Part shown: in pieces, positions 1-7,904 of the stretch
How positions within the stretch are numbered: position 1 is the first letter of the stretch
How the letters are laid out: each line of letters starts with the position of its first letter
NCBI RefSeq assembly: GCF_000375485.1
Contig: NZ_AQXE01000002.1
Span: 70,308 to 134,307 of the forward strand
Length of the DNA stretch: 64,000 nt
From: Desulfovibrio oxyclinae DSM 11498
GTDB lineage: Bacteria; Desulfobacterota; Desulfovibrionia; Desulfovibrionales; Desulfovibrionaceae
Direction: 5' to 3'
Translations under genes and position numbers: made by a program
Notes under the pieces: generated by a model
The model's database searches: none
Seen by the model: only the letters and a program-made list of their open reading frames with translations
Told to the model about the DNA's origin: nothing

Positions 1-24
1 AATAAGTCTCAGCGAGAAGAATAC

Positions 25-59
25 AAAAAAGGCCGGACTGTAACAGTCCGGCCTTTTTT
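25..59. terminator. Strong bidirectional intrinsic terminator
   Basis: A perfect inverted repeat has 16-bp arms (25-40 and 44-59) and a 3-base loop. The GC-rich core (ggccggactg and its complement) is flanked by A6 on the left and T6 on the right, so it can terminate transcription in either direction. It is the last strong terminator reached by a minus-strand transcript leaving trpA, but it lies about 630 bases past the trpA stop, so it may instead serve a gene left of the window. Confidence 0.85.
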
Positions 60-72
60 GTGCCTCCGGCGG

Positions 73-104
73 CTCAAGAACCCTTTTGCAAAAGGGTTCT
101 TGAG
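73..104. repeat. 32-nt perfect palindrome
   Basis: Bases 73-104 read identically on both strands, with TTTTGCAAAA at the centre and CTCAAGAACCC as the outer arm. It is preceded by cctccggcgg (63-72), whose inverse ccgccggagg ends both 135-bp repeats at 389-398 and 656-665. This suggests one composite element family. A transcript in either direction would fold into a long hairpin without a U-tract. Confidence 0.7.
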
Positions 105-263
105 AATCTCCCAAAATCATTTGGCTTGCCAAGCCGCATTGGGCTTTCGCAAAGCGTCAAGCGTGAAGGCGGCTTGGTCTGTATATTGACGGCGGTTTTT
201 TGTTCTGAGGGATGTAACAAGCCTAAGTAGTTCCAAACCGCGTAGCAAAGACGTAAAGAATAC

Positions 264-398
264 AAATCCCCGTCAGCGGGGTTGCAGCTCAGACGCGAGT
301 AATGCGTTCGCATGAGCTCAGCAGCTGCAACTCCGCTGACACCCAGGGATTCCAAAGGGGGCTCGCCCCTTTGGTCCGCCTGAAGGGCCCGCCGGAGG
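264..398. repeat. 135-bp intergenic repeat, copy 1
   Basis: This is nearly identical to 530-665, with a few substitutions and a one-base indel. It can fold into two hairpins. The large one pairs gtcagcggggttgcagct (272-289) with agctgcaactccgctgac (323-340), with one G-T pair. The smaller one is ccaaagggg/cccctttgg (352-360 with 366-374). It ends in ccgccggagg. No convincing ORF lies in it; short reading frames here have no codon bias or start signals. It looks like a non-autonomous interspersed (REP or MITE-like) element. Confidence 0.75.
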
Positions 399-529
399 CA
401 TTGCTGCGGCACTTGGTTGACTGGGAAAGAAGGTTATTAGGGAGTCCAGAGGGAGCTCTGTGCGCCGAACAAGCCCCATCAGACTGACCTCTGTTACAGG
501 AGCCCTTTAGCCAAACTCCACAGAATCAT
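399..529. other. Spacer between repeats, no gene seen
   Basis: These 131 bases separate the two repeats, and bases 105-263 similarly separate copy 1 from the palindrome. I see no ORF with a ribosome binding site, no RNA gene and no clear promoter. With the repeats, bases 1-687 form a gene-free stretch downstream of trpA. Confidence 0.5.
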
Positions 530-665
530 AAATCCCCGTCAGCGGGGTTGCAGCTCAGACGCGAGTAATGCGTTCGCATGAGCCCAACAGCTGCAACTCC
601 GCTGACAACCCAGGGATTCCAAAGGGGGCCCGCCCCTTTGGTCCGCCTGAAGGGCCCGCCGGAGG
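530..665. repeat. 136-bp intergenic repeat, copy 2
   Basis: This is the second copy of the element at 264-398, in the same orientation, with the same two hairpins and the same ccgccggagg end. It begins 22 bases beyond the trpA stop codon in the direction of trp transcription. Its hairpins could therefore stabilise the 3' end of the trp mRNA or reduce readthrough, although they lack a U-tract. Confidence 0.75.
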
Positions 666-687
666 TACCCAGGGTCCTGCCTTCGCA

Positions 688-1452
688 TTATTTCCAGCGC
701 TCCATGAATGATGTGCAGGTTCCGCCTTCGTTGATGTGGTTGATAAGGGCAGATCCGAACACGGCGGCGTCGGCGAGTCCCTGCAACTCTTCGAGTTGTT
801 CGGGTTTGTGGATGCCGAAGCCGAGTGCGATGGGAATATCGAAAGCGGCTTTGGCTTCTTGCAGTTTTTGTAGAACCTCTGCGGGCAGTTCGTCGCGTTG
901 GCCGGTAGTGCCGAGAACGGAGACGAAGTAGCAGAAGCCGTTGCCGCATTCGGCGTAGAGTTTCATGCGTTCGGGGCCGGTGTTGAGTCCTACGAGGGGA
1001 ATGAGCGACACGCCGTGTGCATCAAGGGTCTCGCGCAGTTCGGTGGACTCGTCGGCTGGCATGTCGGCGATGATCAGGCCGCTGACCCCTGCCTGTTCGC
1101 AGCGTTTGGCGAAGCGTTTCGGGCCGTATTGGAGGACGGGATTCAGATAACCCATGAGCAGCAGCCCGGCATTGAAGCGGCCTTTGCGTTCAATGAGACC
1201 GTCGAGGATGTAGTCGAGGTTTACGCCCAGTTCCAGCGAGTGCAGGGAGGCGGCTTCCACGGCGGGGCCGTCAGCGACCGGATCGGAGAAGGGCATACCT
1301 ATTTCGATGACGGACGCTCCGGCGTTGTCCAGCGCTTCCAGCTCGGTCCAGAAGCGGTCGAGGTCCGGGAATCCGGCGGGGAGAAAGGGGATCAGAGCGG
1401 TGCGGCCCTGTGCGTTGGCCTCCCGGATGCGCTTGGTCAGAATTGAAGTCAT
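688..1452 (-). CDS. trpA: Tryptophan synthase alpha subunit
   Basis: TrpA cleaves indole-3-glycerol phosphate to indole and glyceraldehyde 3-phosphate, and indole is channelled to TrpB. The 254-residue length is normal. The catalytic Glu and Asp are in the N-terminal EIGMPFSDPVADGP motif, and the phosphate-binding segments FGIHKPEQ and GSALI are near the C-terminus. The ATG is preceded by AAGGAGA, and trpB ends 12 bases upstream. It is the last gene of the aro-trp operon, and a 136-bp repeat starts 22 bases after its stop. Confidence 0.97.
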   Translation of the reverse strand: MTSILTKRIREANAQGRTALIPFLPAGFPDLDRFWTELEALDNAGASVIEIGMPFSDPVADGPAVEAASLHSLELGVNLDYILDGLIERKGRFNAGLLLMGYLNPVLQYGPKRFAKRCEQAGVSGLIIADMPADESTELRETLDAHGVSLIPLVGLNTGPERMKLYAECGNGFCYFVSVLGTTGQRDELPAEVLQKLQEAKAAFDIPIALGFGIHKPEQLEELQGLADAAVFGSALINHINEGGTCTSFMERWK

Positions 1453-1464
1453 GATGCGTCTCCT

Positions 1465-2625
1465 TTAGATGAGGCCCGCGACGATGCCCATGTCTTTGTC
1501 GCCGCGTCCGGAAAGGTTCACGAGAATGTGCTGTCCCTGAAGATCGTCCGCGTTTTCCAGCGCCCATGCCAGTGCGTGGGAGGATTCGAGTGCGGGGATG
1601 ATGCCTTCGCGGCGGGCCAGCAGCTTGAAGGCGTTCAGGGCCTGTGAATCGTTGATGGTAACGTATTCCGCGCGACCGCTCTGTTGCAACCCCGCGTGTT
1701 CCGGGCCCACGCCGGGGTAGTCCAGTCCGGGGGCGATGGAGTGCGAGGGCAGAATCTGGCCTTCGTCGGTCTGGAGAAGGCGGGTGCGCATGCCGTGCAG
1801 CACGCCTTCGGTGCCGAGGTTCAGGGGGGCGGAATTGTGGCAGCCTTCTTCGCCGGAGCCTGCGGCCTCGACGCCCACCAGCCGTACGGATTCGTCTGGG
1901 ACGAAGTGGTGGAACGCGCCGATGGCGTTGGAGCCGCCGCCCACGCATGCGGAAACCGCGTCGGGCAGACGTCCGGTGCGGTCGAGAAACTGCTGTCTGG
2001 CTTCCTCGCTGATGACGGCCTGAAGCTCGCGCACGAGCAGCGGGAACGGATGCGGACCGGCCGCCGTACCGAAGCAGTAGTGAGTATCGCTCTGGGTGGC
2101 GATCCAGCGACGCAGGGCGGCATTGATGGCGTCCTTGAGGGTGCGCGTGCCGGACTCCACCGGGATGATCTCGGCCCCGAGCACTTCCATGCGGCGGACG
2201 TTGGGTTCTTGCCGTTCCACGTCCTTGGCACCCATGTAGACAAGGCATTTCATGTCCATCATGGCGGCGGCGGTGGCTACGGCAACACCGTTCATTCCCG
2301 CGCCGGTCTCGGTCAGCAATACTTTCTTGCCCATCTTGCGGGCCAACAGCGCCTGTCCGAGGGTGTTGTTGATCTTGTGCGCACCCGAATGGTTCAGATC
2401 CTCACGCTTGAGCCAGATGTTGACGCCCGTGTCCTTGGAAAGGTTGGGGCACGGCGTCAGCGCCGAAGGACGGCCTACATTGTCCTTGAGCAGCCGTTTG
2501 AAATCGTTCTGGAAATCCTCTGTGTAGAGAATCTCGTCCATTGCCCGTTCAAGCTCGATGAGCGGCGGCATGAGCAGTTCAGGTACGAACTGACCGCCGA
2601 AGTCGCCAAAGTATCCTTTTTTCAT
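1465..2625 (-). CDS. trpB: Tryptophan synthase beta subunit
   Basis: This PLP enzyme condenses indole with serine to give tryptophan, in complex with TrpA. The 386-residue protein matches the TrpB1 family length. The PLP lysine is in GAHKINN, the phosphate-binding loop is [10 protein letters not shown], and the start [16 protein letters not shown] is typical. Its ATG overlaps the trpF stop by 4 bases (ATGA), which suggests translational coupling. Confidence 0.97.
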   Translation of the reverse strand: MKKGYFGDFGGQFVPELLMPPLIELERAMDEILYTEDFQNDFKRLLKDNVGRPSALTPCPNLSKDTGVNIWLKREDLNHSGAHKINNTLGQALLARKMGKKVLLTETGAGMNGVAVATAAAMMDMKCLVYMGAKDVERQEPNVRRMEVLGAEIIPVESGTRTLKDAINAALRRWIATQSDTHYCFGTAAGPHPFPLLVRELQAVISEEARQQFLDRTGRLPDAVSACVGGGSNAIGAFHHFVPDESVRLVGVEAAGSGEEGCHNSAPLNLGTEGVLHGMRTRLLQTDEGQILPSHSIAPGLDYPGVGPEHAGLQQSGRAEYVTINDSQALNAFKLLARREGIIPALESSHALAWALENADDLQGQHILVNLSGRGDKDMGIVAGLI

Positions 2626-3263
2626 GACTCTTCCCTCAACCGGGAGAAAAGGTCCCGGATTTTTTTACTGTCCTTGATTCCCGGCTCGGACTCGACGCTC
2701 GAATTGAGATCCAGTCCACAGGCTCCTGATTCGAGAGCGCCCTGCACGTTGTGGCTTCCGATGTTGCCTGCAAGGAACCATGGTTTAATTATTTCGAGTG
2801 TTTGCAGTTTAGTAAAATCAAAGCTTTCCCCGTGCCCGCCGCCTTTTTTTCCGGCATCAAACAGGAGGTGTTTGCAGTGGGGGGAGAACCGGTCCACTTC
2901 GTCCTGAAGTGTTGTTGCTGAATCGTGTCGCTGCGGCCACAGTACCTTGATGACTCGGTCGCGGCCGACGGCTTCGCAGGTTTTGGGATCATGGTCGCCA
3001 TGCAACTGGGCCATATCGAGGCGGCATTCGTCCATGATGTCGAGGATTTCCTGCGCGTCCTGACGGACGAACACGCCGACCTTGGCCGGGAAACCCTCGG
3101 GGACGGAACGCACGAAAGCCGGGGCCGCGCAGCGAGGGCTGGGGGGGTGGAAGATGAAACCGACCATGTCCACGCCGAGGGCGGTGCAGAGCTTCACGTC
3201 TTCCATGCGCGTCATGCCGCAGACTTTGATCAGCGGTCGGGGACGGCTTCCATGCAGCTTCAT
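2622..3263 (-). CDS. trpF: Phosphoribosylanthranilate isomerase
   Basis: TrpF catalyses the Amadori rearrangement of phosphoribosylanthranilate to CdRP, the third step of the tryptophan branch. The 213-residue TIM barrel starts with the family motif IKVCGMT, which carries the catalytic Cys, and has the phosphate-binding segments FLAGNI and GLDLNSSVE near the C-terminus. It overlaps trpC upstream and trpB downstream by 4 bases each. It is a separate gene, not fused to trpC as in enterobacteria. Confidence 0.96.
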   Translation of the reverse strand: MKLHGSRPRPLIKVCGMTRMEDVKLCTALGVDMVGFIFHPPSPRCAAPAFVRSVPEGFPAKVGVFVRQDAQEILDIMDECRLDMAQLHGDHDPKTCEAVGRDRVIKVLWPQRHDSATTLQDEVDRFSPHCKHLLFDAGKKGGGHGESFDFTKLQTLEIIKPWFLAGNIGSHNVQGALESGACGLDLNSSVESEPGIKDSKKIRDLFSRLREES

Positions 3264-4036
3264 TCCACTGCTCCCGTCAGGTAGTCCAGTTTTGCGCCCG
3301 GAGCCTCGGCGAGCATCAGGCTGGTGCCGACCAGCACCGCGTCAAAGCCCATGGTCGCGACTTCCTCAACCTGCTTTCGGGTGTCCACGCCGCTGGCGCT
3401 GATCCAGAGTTCACCCTCGGCCTTGTCCTGCACCAGCCTGCGTGAAATATCCAGCGTGGTGGTCAGGGTGCCGAGATCCCGGTTGTTCACCTGAATCACA
3501 TCCGCTTCGGCTTCGCGGGAGTGTTTCAGGTCGGCTTCGTCAAAGACTTCCACGACCGGGGTCAGTCCTGCGGATTTGGCAAGGCGGACCATGTCCCGAA
3601 GCTCGGCGGAAGTTTCGAACATCCTTGCAATGAGCAGCACTGCCGAGGCCGGGGTCGAGGCGGTCTGGGCGATCTGCAGCGGGTCGAGGATGAAGTCCTT
3701 TCGCAGCAGAGGCAGTCTGCAGGTCTGGCGAGCCATGAACAGGTATTCCGGAGCGCCGCCGAAGTATTCAGGCTCCGTGAGTACAGACATGGCGGCGGCC
3801 CCGTGGCGTTCGTACAGCTCGGCGGTGTCGAGGATGTTGGCGTGCTCACGAAGCTGACCCTTTGATGGCGATTTGGGCTTGAACTCCGCAATCACCGCGC
3901 CGGGACCGTGCGTGCGGATGGCGTCGATGAAGGAAGGCCGCTCGCCGTTGAAAGCGGCGGGGATGCGGCCTTGCGCGAACTCCGCGTGCAGCATGTCTAT
4001 CTCGGCCTGTTTCGCCTTGCGGAACTTATCCAGCAT
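3260..4036 (-). CDS. trpC: Indole-3-glycerol phosphate synthase
   Basis: TrpC closes the ring of CdRP to form indole-3-glycerol phosphate. The chosen start (MLDKFRKAKQ) gives 258 residues, a normal single-domain size. The open frame continues upstream, but that part overlaps trpD and does not resemble the family. Conserved elements are AEFKPKSPSKG, LRKDFI and the C-terminal VLVGTSLM phosphate-binding segment. The start lies 11 bases inside the 3' end of trpD, and the stop overlaps trpF. Confidence 0.95.
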   Translation of the reverse strand: MLDKFRKAKQAEIDMLHAEFAQGRIPAAFNGERPSFIDAIRTHGPGAVIAEFKPKSPSKGQLREHANILDTAELYERHGAAAMSVLTEPEYFGGAPEYLFMARQTCRLPLLRKDFILDPLQIAQTASTPASAVLLIARMFETSAELRDMVRLAKSAGLTPVVEVFDEADLKHSREAEADVIQVNNRDLGTLTTTLDISRRLVQDKAEGELWISASGVDTRKQVEEVATMGFDAVLVGTSLMLAEAPGAKLDYLTGAVE

Positions 4037-5036
4037 TGGGGATGCCTCCGGAGAGCCCTTCGTTGACCTTGTCTCGCGCAATGTCCGCGCACTCGCGCAT
4101 GGTGCCTTCGCCAAGCAGGTTCAGGCAAGCCGCGAGGTTCACCGCCACCATGTCCATCATGGCTCTTGGGCCGTTCCCGTCAAGGATTTCCCGCAGCACC
4201 GCAACGGCCTGTGCCCGGTCCTGCACGCGCACGTCGTCGGGAGAGTGTGCCTTGAACCCCATCCTGTCGGGGTTGATGGTAGTCTTTTCCATGATTCCGT
4301 CATGGATGAAGTAGCCGCGTGCCGGACCGAAGGTGGTCACCTCGTCGAATCCGCCGGTGCCGGAGATGACGAAGGCGCGGTCCACGCCGGTGAGCAGCAG
4401 GGACTCGCCCATGATCTGGAGCCTTTCAGGGTCGCCCACGCCCATGAGCTGGTGCGAAGGACGGGCCGGGTTCAGCAGGGGACCCATGAAGTTGAAGACC
4501 GTGCGGATGCCCAGCGCCTGACGGATGGGCATGACGTGCTTGAAGGCCGGGTGGTAGGCCGGGGCGAAGAGGAAGGTGAAGTTGGCCGCGTCGAGCTGCT
4601 TGGCGGCTTCCTCCGGAGTGTTCTCAATGGGTACGCCAATGTCTTCAAGAGCGTCCGCGCTGCCGCAGGAGGATGACAGGGCGCGGTTGCCGTGTTTGGC
4701 CACGCAGTGTCCCATGTCCGCAAGGAACAGGGCGGTGGCGGTGGAGCAGTTGAAGCTCATGGAACCGTCGCCGCCGGTGCCGCAGGTGTCGATGACCGGC
4801 TTGCCGTTGGGGCCATCGTAACCGGGAATCTTCAGGGCGCGATCCAGTCCGGCGCGCACGCCTGCGGCGATGTCGGTGGAGTCCTCGCCCTTGGCGCGAA
4901 GTCCCATGAGGAAAGCTCCGGCCTGTGCGGGATGCAGGTCGCCGTTCATGAGCCTGTCGAACATGGCGCTGGCCTGTTCGTCGGTGAGGCTTTCGCCCTT
5001 TGCCAGAGTGTCCAGTATGTTTGCTGGTGTCGTCAT
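4026..5036 (-). CDS. trpD: Anthranilate phosphoribosyltransferase
   Basis: TrpD transfers phosphoribose from PRPP to anthranilate. The 336-residue protein starting MTTPANILDTL fits the family. The PRPP-binding loop CGTGGDG and the glycine-rich KHGNRA segment are present. The reading frame extends far upstream but only as the shadow of trpG, and an AGGAGG-like site precedes the chosen ATG. It lies 11 bases after trpG and overlaps trpC by 11 bases. It is not fused to trpG. Confidence 0.95.
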   Translation of the reverse strand: MTTPANILDTLAKGESLTDEQASAMFDRLMNGDLHPAQAGAFLMGLRAKGEDSTDIAAGVRAGLDRALKIPGYDGPNGKPVIDTCGTGGDGSMSFNCSTATALFLADMGHCVAKHGNRALSSSCGSADALEDIGVPIENTPEEAAKQLDAANFTFLFAPAYHPAFKHVMPIRQALGIRTVFNFMGPLLNPARPSHQLMGVGDPERLQIMGESLLLTGVDRAFVISGTGGFDEVTTFGPARGYFIHDGIMEKTTINPDRMGFKAHSPDDVRVQDRAQAVAVLREILDGNGPRAMMDMVAVNLAACLNLLGEGTMRECADIARDKVNEGLSGGIPNAG

Positions 5037-5047
5037 CTCGGGCCTCC

Positions 5048-5620
5048 TTACAGACCGCTGATGTTCAGGAAGTTCTTGAGCAGCTTCGGGCCGTCCGGAG
5101 TCAGGATGGACTCCGGGTGGAACTGCACGCCGTGCCACGGCCTGTCGCGGTACTTGAGTCCCATGATCTCGCCGCGGCCAGCGGTTGCGGTCACGTCGAA
5201 GGCCTTGGTGCCGTTCGGTTCCACGATGAGGGAGTGGTAACGGCAGACTTCCATGCCGGAGGGCAGCCCTTCGAACAGGCCTTCGTTTTCGTGAAACACC
5301 TTGGACGTCTTGCCGTGCATGATGCGCCCTGCGCGCGTGACCTTGGCCCCTGCATGATGGCCGAGACACTGGTGACCGAGGCAGACGCCCAGCACCGGCA
5401 CCACGTGCGGCAGACGGTTCAGGAATTCGAGGCAGTAGCCTGCGTTGCCGGGATTGCTGGGGCCGGGGGAGATGCACACACGGTCGAGACGCCCGTCCGC
5501 GGCCATGTCCAGCAGTTCGGGTCTGTCGTTCTTCACCACAACCGGGTCGGCTCCGAGTTGCTGGAAGGCCTGCACCAGATTGAAGGTGAACGAGTCGTAG
5601 TTATCTATGAGCAAAAACAT
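5048..5620 (-). CDS. trpG: Anthranilate synthase glutamine amidotransferase subunit
   Basis: TrpG is a class I glutamine amidotransferase that supplies ammonia to TrpE. The 190-residue protein begins MFLLIDNYDSFTFNLVQ, a hallmark of the family. The nucleophile Cys80 is in GVCLGHQ, and the catalytic His and Glu are in FHPES. The start codon lies 20 bases inside the 3' end of trpE, so translation is probably coupled. A pabA role for folate synthesis is possible in addition, but the trp context favours TrpG. Confidence 0.95.
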   Translation of the reverse strand: MFLLIDNYDSFTFNLVQAFQQLGADPVVVKNDRPELLDMAADGRLDRVCISPGPSNPGNAGYCLEFLNRLPHVVPVLGVCLGHQCLGHHAGAKVTRAGRIMHGKTSKVFHENEGLFEGLPSGMEVCRYHSLIVEPNGTKAFDVTATAGRGEIMGLKYRDRPWHGVQFHPESILTPDGPKLLKNFLNISGL

Positions 5621-7025
5621 CGGTTCCTCCGCGTCCGTTGATGACTTCCATGAGAACGCGCGCCTTGTTGCGGCATTCCTCCCATTCCTTCTCGGGCACC
5701 GAATCGTGAACGATGCCCGCGCCGGCCTGCCAGTGGCACTGACCATTGCGGACCCACAGGCTGCGGATGGTAATGCCCGTGTCGAGGCTGACCGAATCCG
5801 AGTCGAGGCCGAGGAAGCCGATGCAGCCGCCGTAGGGGCCGCGCTCCTGCGGTTCCATTTCGGAGATGATCTCCATGGCCCGGACCTTGGGAGCGCCAGA
5901 GAGCGTACCGGCGGGGAAAGTGGCCCGGAGCACGTCCACCGCGTCCAGTCCGTCCTGAAGCTCGCCTTCTACATAGGAGGTCAGGTGCATGACGTGGGAG
6001 AAACGCTCCACATTCATGAACCGCTTCACTTCCACGGTGCCGGGGTTGGAGATGCGGCCAAGGTCGTTGCGGCCCAGATCCACCAGCATGACGTGTTCGG
6101 CGCGTTCCTTGGGGTCGGCCAGCAACTCGTCGGCAAGGGCGAGGTCTTCGCTCTCGTTGCCGCCGCGCGGACGGGTTCCGGCGATGGGACGCACTTCGAG
6201 TCGTCCCTCTTCGCAGCGGACCATCATCTCCGGCGAGGAGCCGAGCAGGGTGCCGTCGCAACCGGGGAGCTTCATGTAGAACATGAACGGCGAGGGGTTG
6301 GCCTGCCTGAGCCTGCGGTAGATGCGGAAGGGATCGTCCGGCAGAGGCACAGTGAAGCGCGTGGAAAGCACGGCCTGAATGCATTCGCCGTCCGCGATGA
6401 GCTCCTTGGTCTTTTCCACGGCGCGCAGGTAGTCGTCACGCTCGGGGTACATCTGCGGCTCGCTGGCTTCCGGTGCAGCGAGGTCGGTGCCCCATTCGGC
6501 GGCAACCGGACGCGGCACGGAACCCTTGTCCAGCGACAGGTAGCAGCAGGAGTGGCGCAGGTGGTCGAACAGCACCATCTGGCCGGGCAGGTTCAGGCAG
6601 GCTTCTGCGTCTTCGGGCTTAACGCTCTCCGCCAGCTTGGGTTCGAGCATTCCGGCGATGCCGTATCCGAGGTAGCCGTAAAGGCCGCGCGTCAGGGCGG
6701 GCAGCGGGCCGTCGTCGGTTTCCTGTTCCACGGCAACGGCGCGCAGCACACGGCGCAGACCGTCAAGGAAGTTCATGCCCGAGAACTTTTCCAGCGGCTT
6801 GAGGCGTTCGTCCGTAGCTTCCACGGCGAGCTTGCCGTTCTCGGGACGCAGCGAAAGGCGGAAGTCCCATGCGATGAGGGTGTAGCGTCCAAGTCTTCCG
6901 TCCACCTCGGCGGATTCCAGCAGAATGCCGGGGGCGTCGCCCACCAGCCCGAGATACAGGCTGATGGGGGTCTGGACGTCCGCCGGGAGCCATTTCCCGT
7001 ACTGTTTGAGTTGAATGGGTTTCAT
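5601..7025 (-). CDS. trpE: Anthranilate synthase component I
   Basis: TrpE converts chorismate to anthranilate with ammonia from TrpG, committing carbon to tryptophan. The 474-residue protein has the N-terminal LLES motif (about residues 35-38) that in TrpE proteins marks tryptophan feedback inhibition. Its chorismate-binding domain contains IAGTRPRG, DLGRNDLGR and SGAPKVRAME. It is the first gene after the tyrA-trpE attenuator, with the SD GGAGG 5 bases before its ATG. Confidence 0.97.
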   Translation of the reverse strand: MKPIQLKQYGKWLPADVQTPISLYLGLVGDAPGILLESAEVDGRLGRYTLIAWDFRLSLRPENGKLAVEATDERLKPLEKFSGMNFLDGLRRVLRAVAVEQETDDGPLPALTRGLYGYLGYGIAGMLEPKLAESVKPEDAEACLNLPGQMVLFDHLRHSCCYLSLDKGSVPRPVAAEWGTDLAAPEASEPQMYPERDDYLRAVEKTKELIADGECIQAVLSTRFTVPLPDDPFRIYRRLRQANPSPFMFYMKLPGCDGTLLGSSPEMMVRCEEGRLEVRPIAGTRPRGGNESEDLALADELLADPKERAEHVMLVDLGRNDLGRISNPGTVEVKRFMNVERFSHVMHLTSYVEGELQDGLDAVDVLRATFPAGTLSGAPKVRAMEIISEMEPQERGPYGGCIGFLGLDSDSVSLDTGITIRSLWVRNGQCHWQAGAGIVHDSVPEKEWEECRNKARVLMEVINGRGGTDVFAHR

Positions 7026-7058
7026 CGTTCCTCCGTTTATGGTTTGACAAAAAACAAA

Positions 7059-7087
7059 AAGGCCGCATCCGGGAGGGATGCGGCCTT
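7059..7087 (-). terminator. Intrinsic terminator (attenuator) ahead of trpE
   Basis: On the minus strand, arms at 7087-7076 and 7070-7059 form a perfect 12-bp stem (AAGGCCGCATCC) with the loop CTCCC, followed by T5-G-T6. It sits between the tyrA stop and trpE inside an otherwise contiguous operon, where a constitutive terminator would silence the trp genes. That position is expected of an attenuator. Confidence 0.88.
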
Positions 7088-7183
7088 GAAACCTGAGTTC
7101 AGTGTTGCCTTCGTGCTAGTCCGGTTCTCGGATGCACCCCTCCCCTGTATTGTCTTCGCGCCACCACCACTGGGCGAGGGAGG
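7071..7183 (-). promoter_or_regulatory. trp attenuator using the tyrA 3' end as leader
   Basis: Three mutually exclusive pairings are visible on the minus strand. (1) 7183-7177 (CCTCCCT) with 7145-7139 (GGGGAGG), a possible pause or anti-antiterminator stem. (2) 7144-7134 (GGGAGGGGTGC) with 7081-7071 (GCATCCCTCCC), 11 bp with one G-U; this takes half the 5' arm and all of the terminator loop. (3) The terminator at 7087-7059. Three Trp codons (7169-7161) of the tyrA frame lie between the arms of stem 1. A ribosome stalled there for lack of Trp-tRNA would block stem 1 and let stem 2 form. A ribosome reaching the tyrA stop at 7118-7116 would cover the 5' arm of stem 2 and permit termination. The pairings are seen in the sequence; the mechanism is inferred from the classical trp leader. 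Confidence 0.75.
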
Positions 7184-7904
7184 TCAGCAGATCGAAGTCC
7201 CCGCCGGCGGCGAGGGACAGGAAGGACATGAAACCGCGAGCGGTTTCCTGAAGATAGGGGTTGGCCTCGGAGATGTCCGCAAAGAGTTCGGAGTCTTGCG
7301 TGAGCATCTTGCGGGCGGCGTCGAGGCGGCGGTTGAAGGAGGGGGTCACGAACTTGTCCGCGTTGGGCAGGCGCGAGGCCATGCCGAGGTAGGCGGCGGT
7401 GGTGATGTAGTTCAGCCCCTGGATGGCGGCCATGGCGCGATCATGTTCTTCGGCGGTGGTCATGAAGGTGTCGTACCCGCAGGCTTCGAAGAGGGCGGCC
7501 ACCCGATTCGCGGCATCCGTGTCACGGCCTTCGGCCACGGCAACGCGCGGCTCGAAGCCTTCCGGGATTACCGGTCCGAAGAGGGGGTGGGTGCCCACCA
7601 CGGGGCCGCCGTGCGCGTCCATCATTTCCTTCATGGGTTTGACCTTCACCGAGCAGACGTCCGCCAGCACGGTGTCGGGTTGCAGGTTTTCCTTTAGCGT
7701 GCCCAGCACGGAAGGAAAAGCCGTTACCGGAATACATAGCAGCAGCAGGTCGCAACCGGCAACGATTTCGGCGACCTCTGCCGGCTTTGTTTCACAATCG
7801 TAACCTTGCACGTGGGCACCGGTCGCGCGGAACCGTTCCATGAGCAGCGCGCCCATCTGGCCGTCCGAGCCGGCCACGGCTATGCGGGCAAACGCGGGCT
7901 GCAT
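7116..7904 (-). CDS. tyrA: Prephenate dehydrogenase
   Basis: This protein oxidatively decarboxylates prephenate to 4-hydroxyphenylpyruvate, the precursor of tyrosine. The 262-residue protein begins with a Rossmann motif (IAVAGSDGQMGALL) and has the family segments GTHPLFGP and EEHDRAMAAIQGL. Its ATG shares one base with the aroA stop (TGATG). The C-terminus reads AQWWWREDNTGEGCIREPD: three consecutive Trp codons 14 codons before the end, just upstream of the trp attenuator. The tail probably has a regulatory as well as a structural role. An arogenate preference cannot be excluded. Confidence 0.9.
   Translation of the reverse strand: MQPAFARIAVAGSDGQMGALLMERFRATGAHVQGYDCETKPAEVAEIVAGCDLLLLCIPVTAFPSVLGTLKENLQPDTVLADVCSVKVKPMKEMMDAHGGPVVGTHPLFGPVIPEGFEPRVAVAEGRDTDAANRVAALFEACGYDTFMTTAEEHDRAMAAIQGLNYITTAAYLGMASRLPNADKFVTPSFNRRLDAARKMLTQDSELFADISEANPYLQETARGFMSFLSLAAGGDFDLLTSLAQWWWREDNTGEGCIREPD

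Noticed and set aside
5607..7697. A 696-codon open frame on the plus strand across trpE and tyrA
   Set aside because: It is a complementary-strand shadow of trpE and tyrA, with no ribosome site and no recognisable domain.
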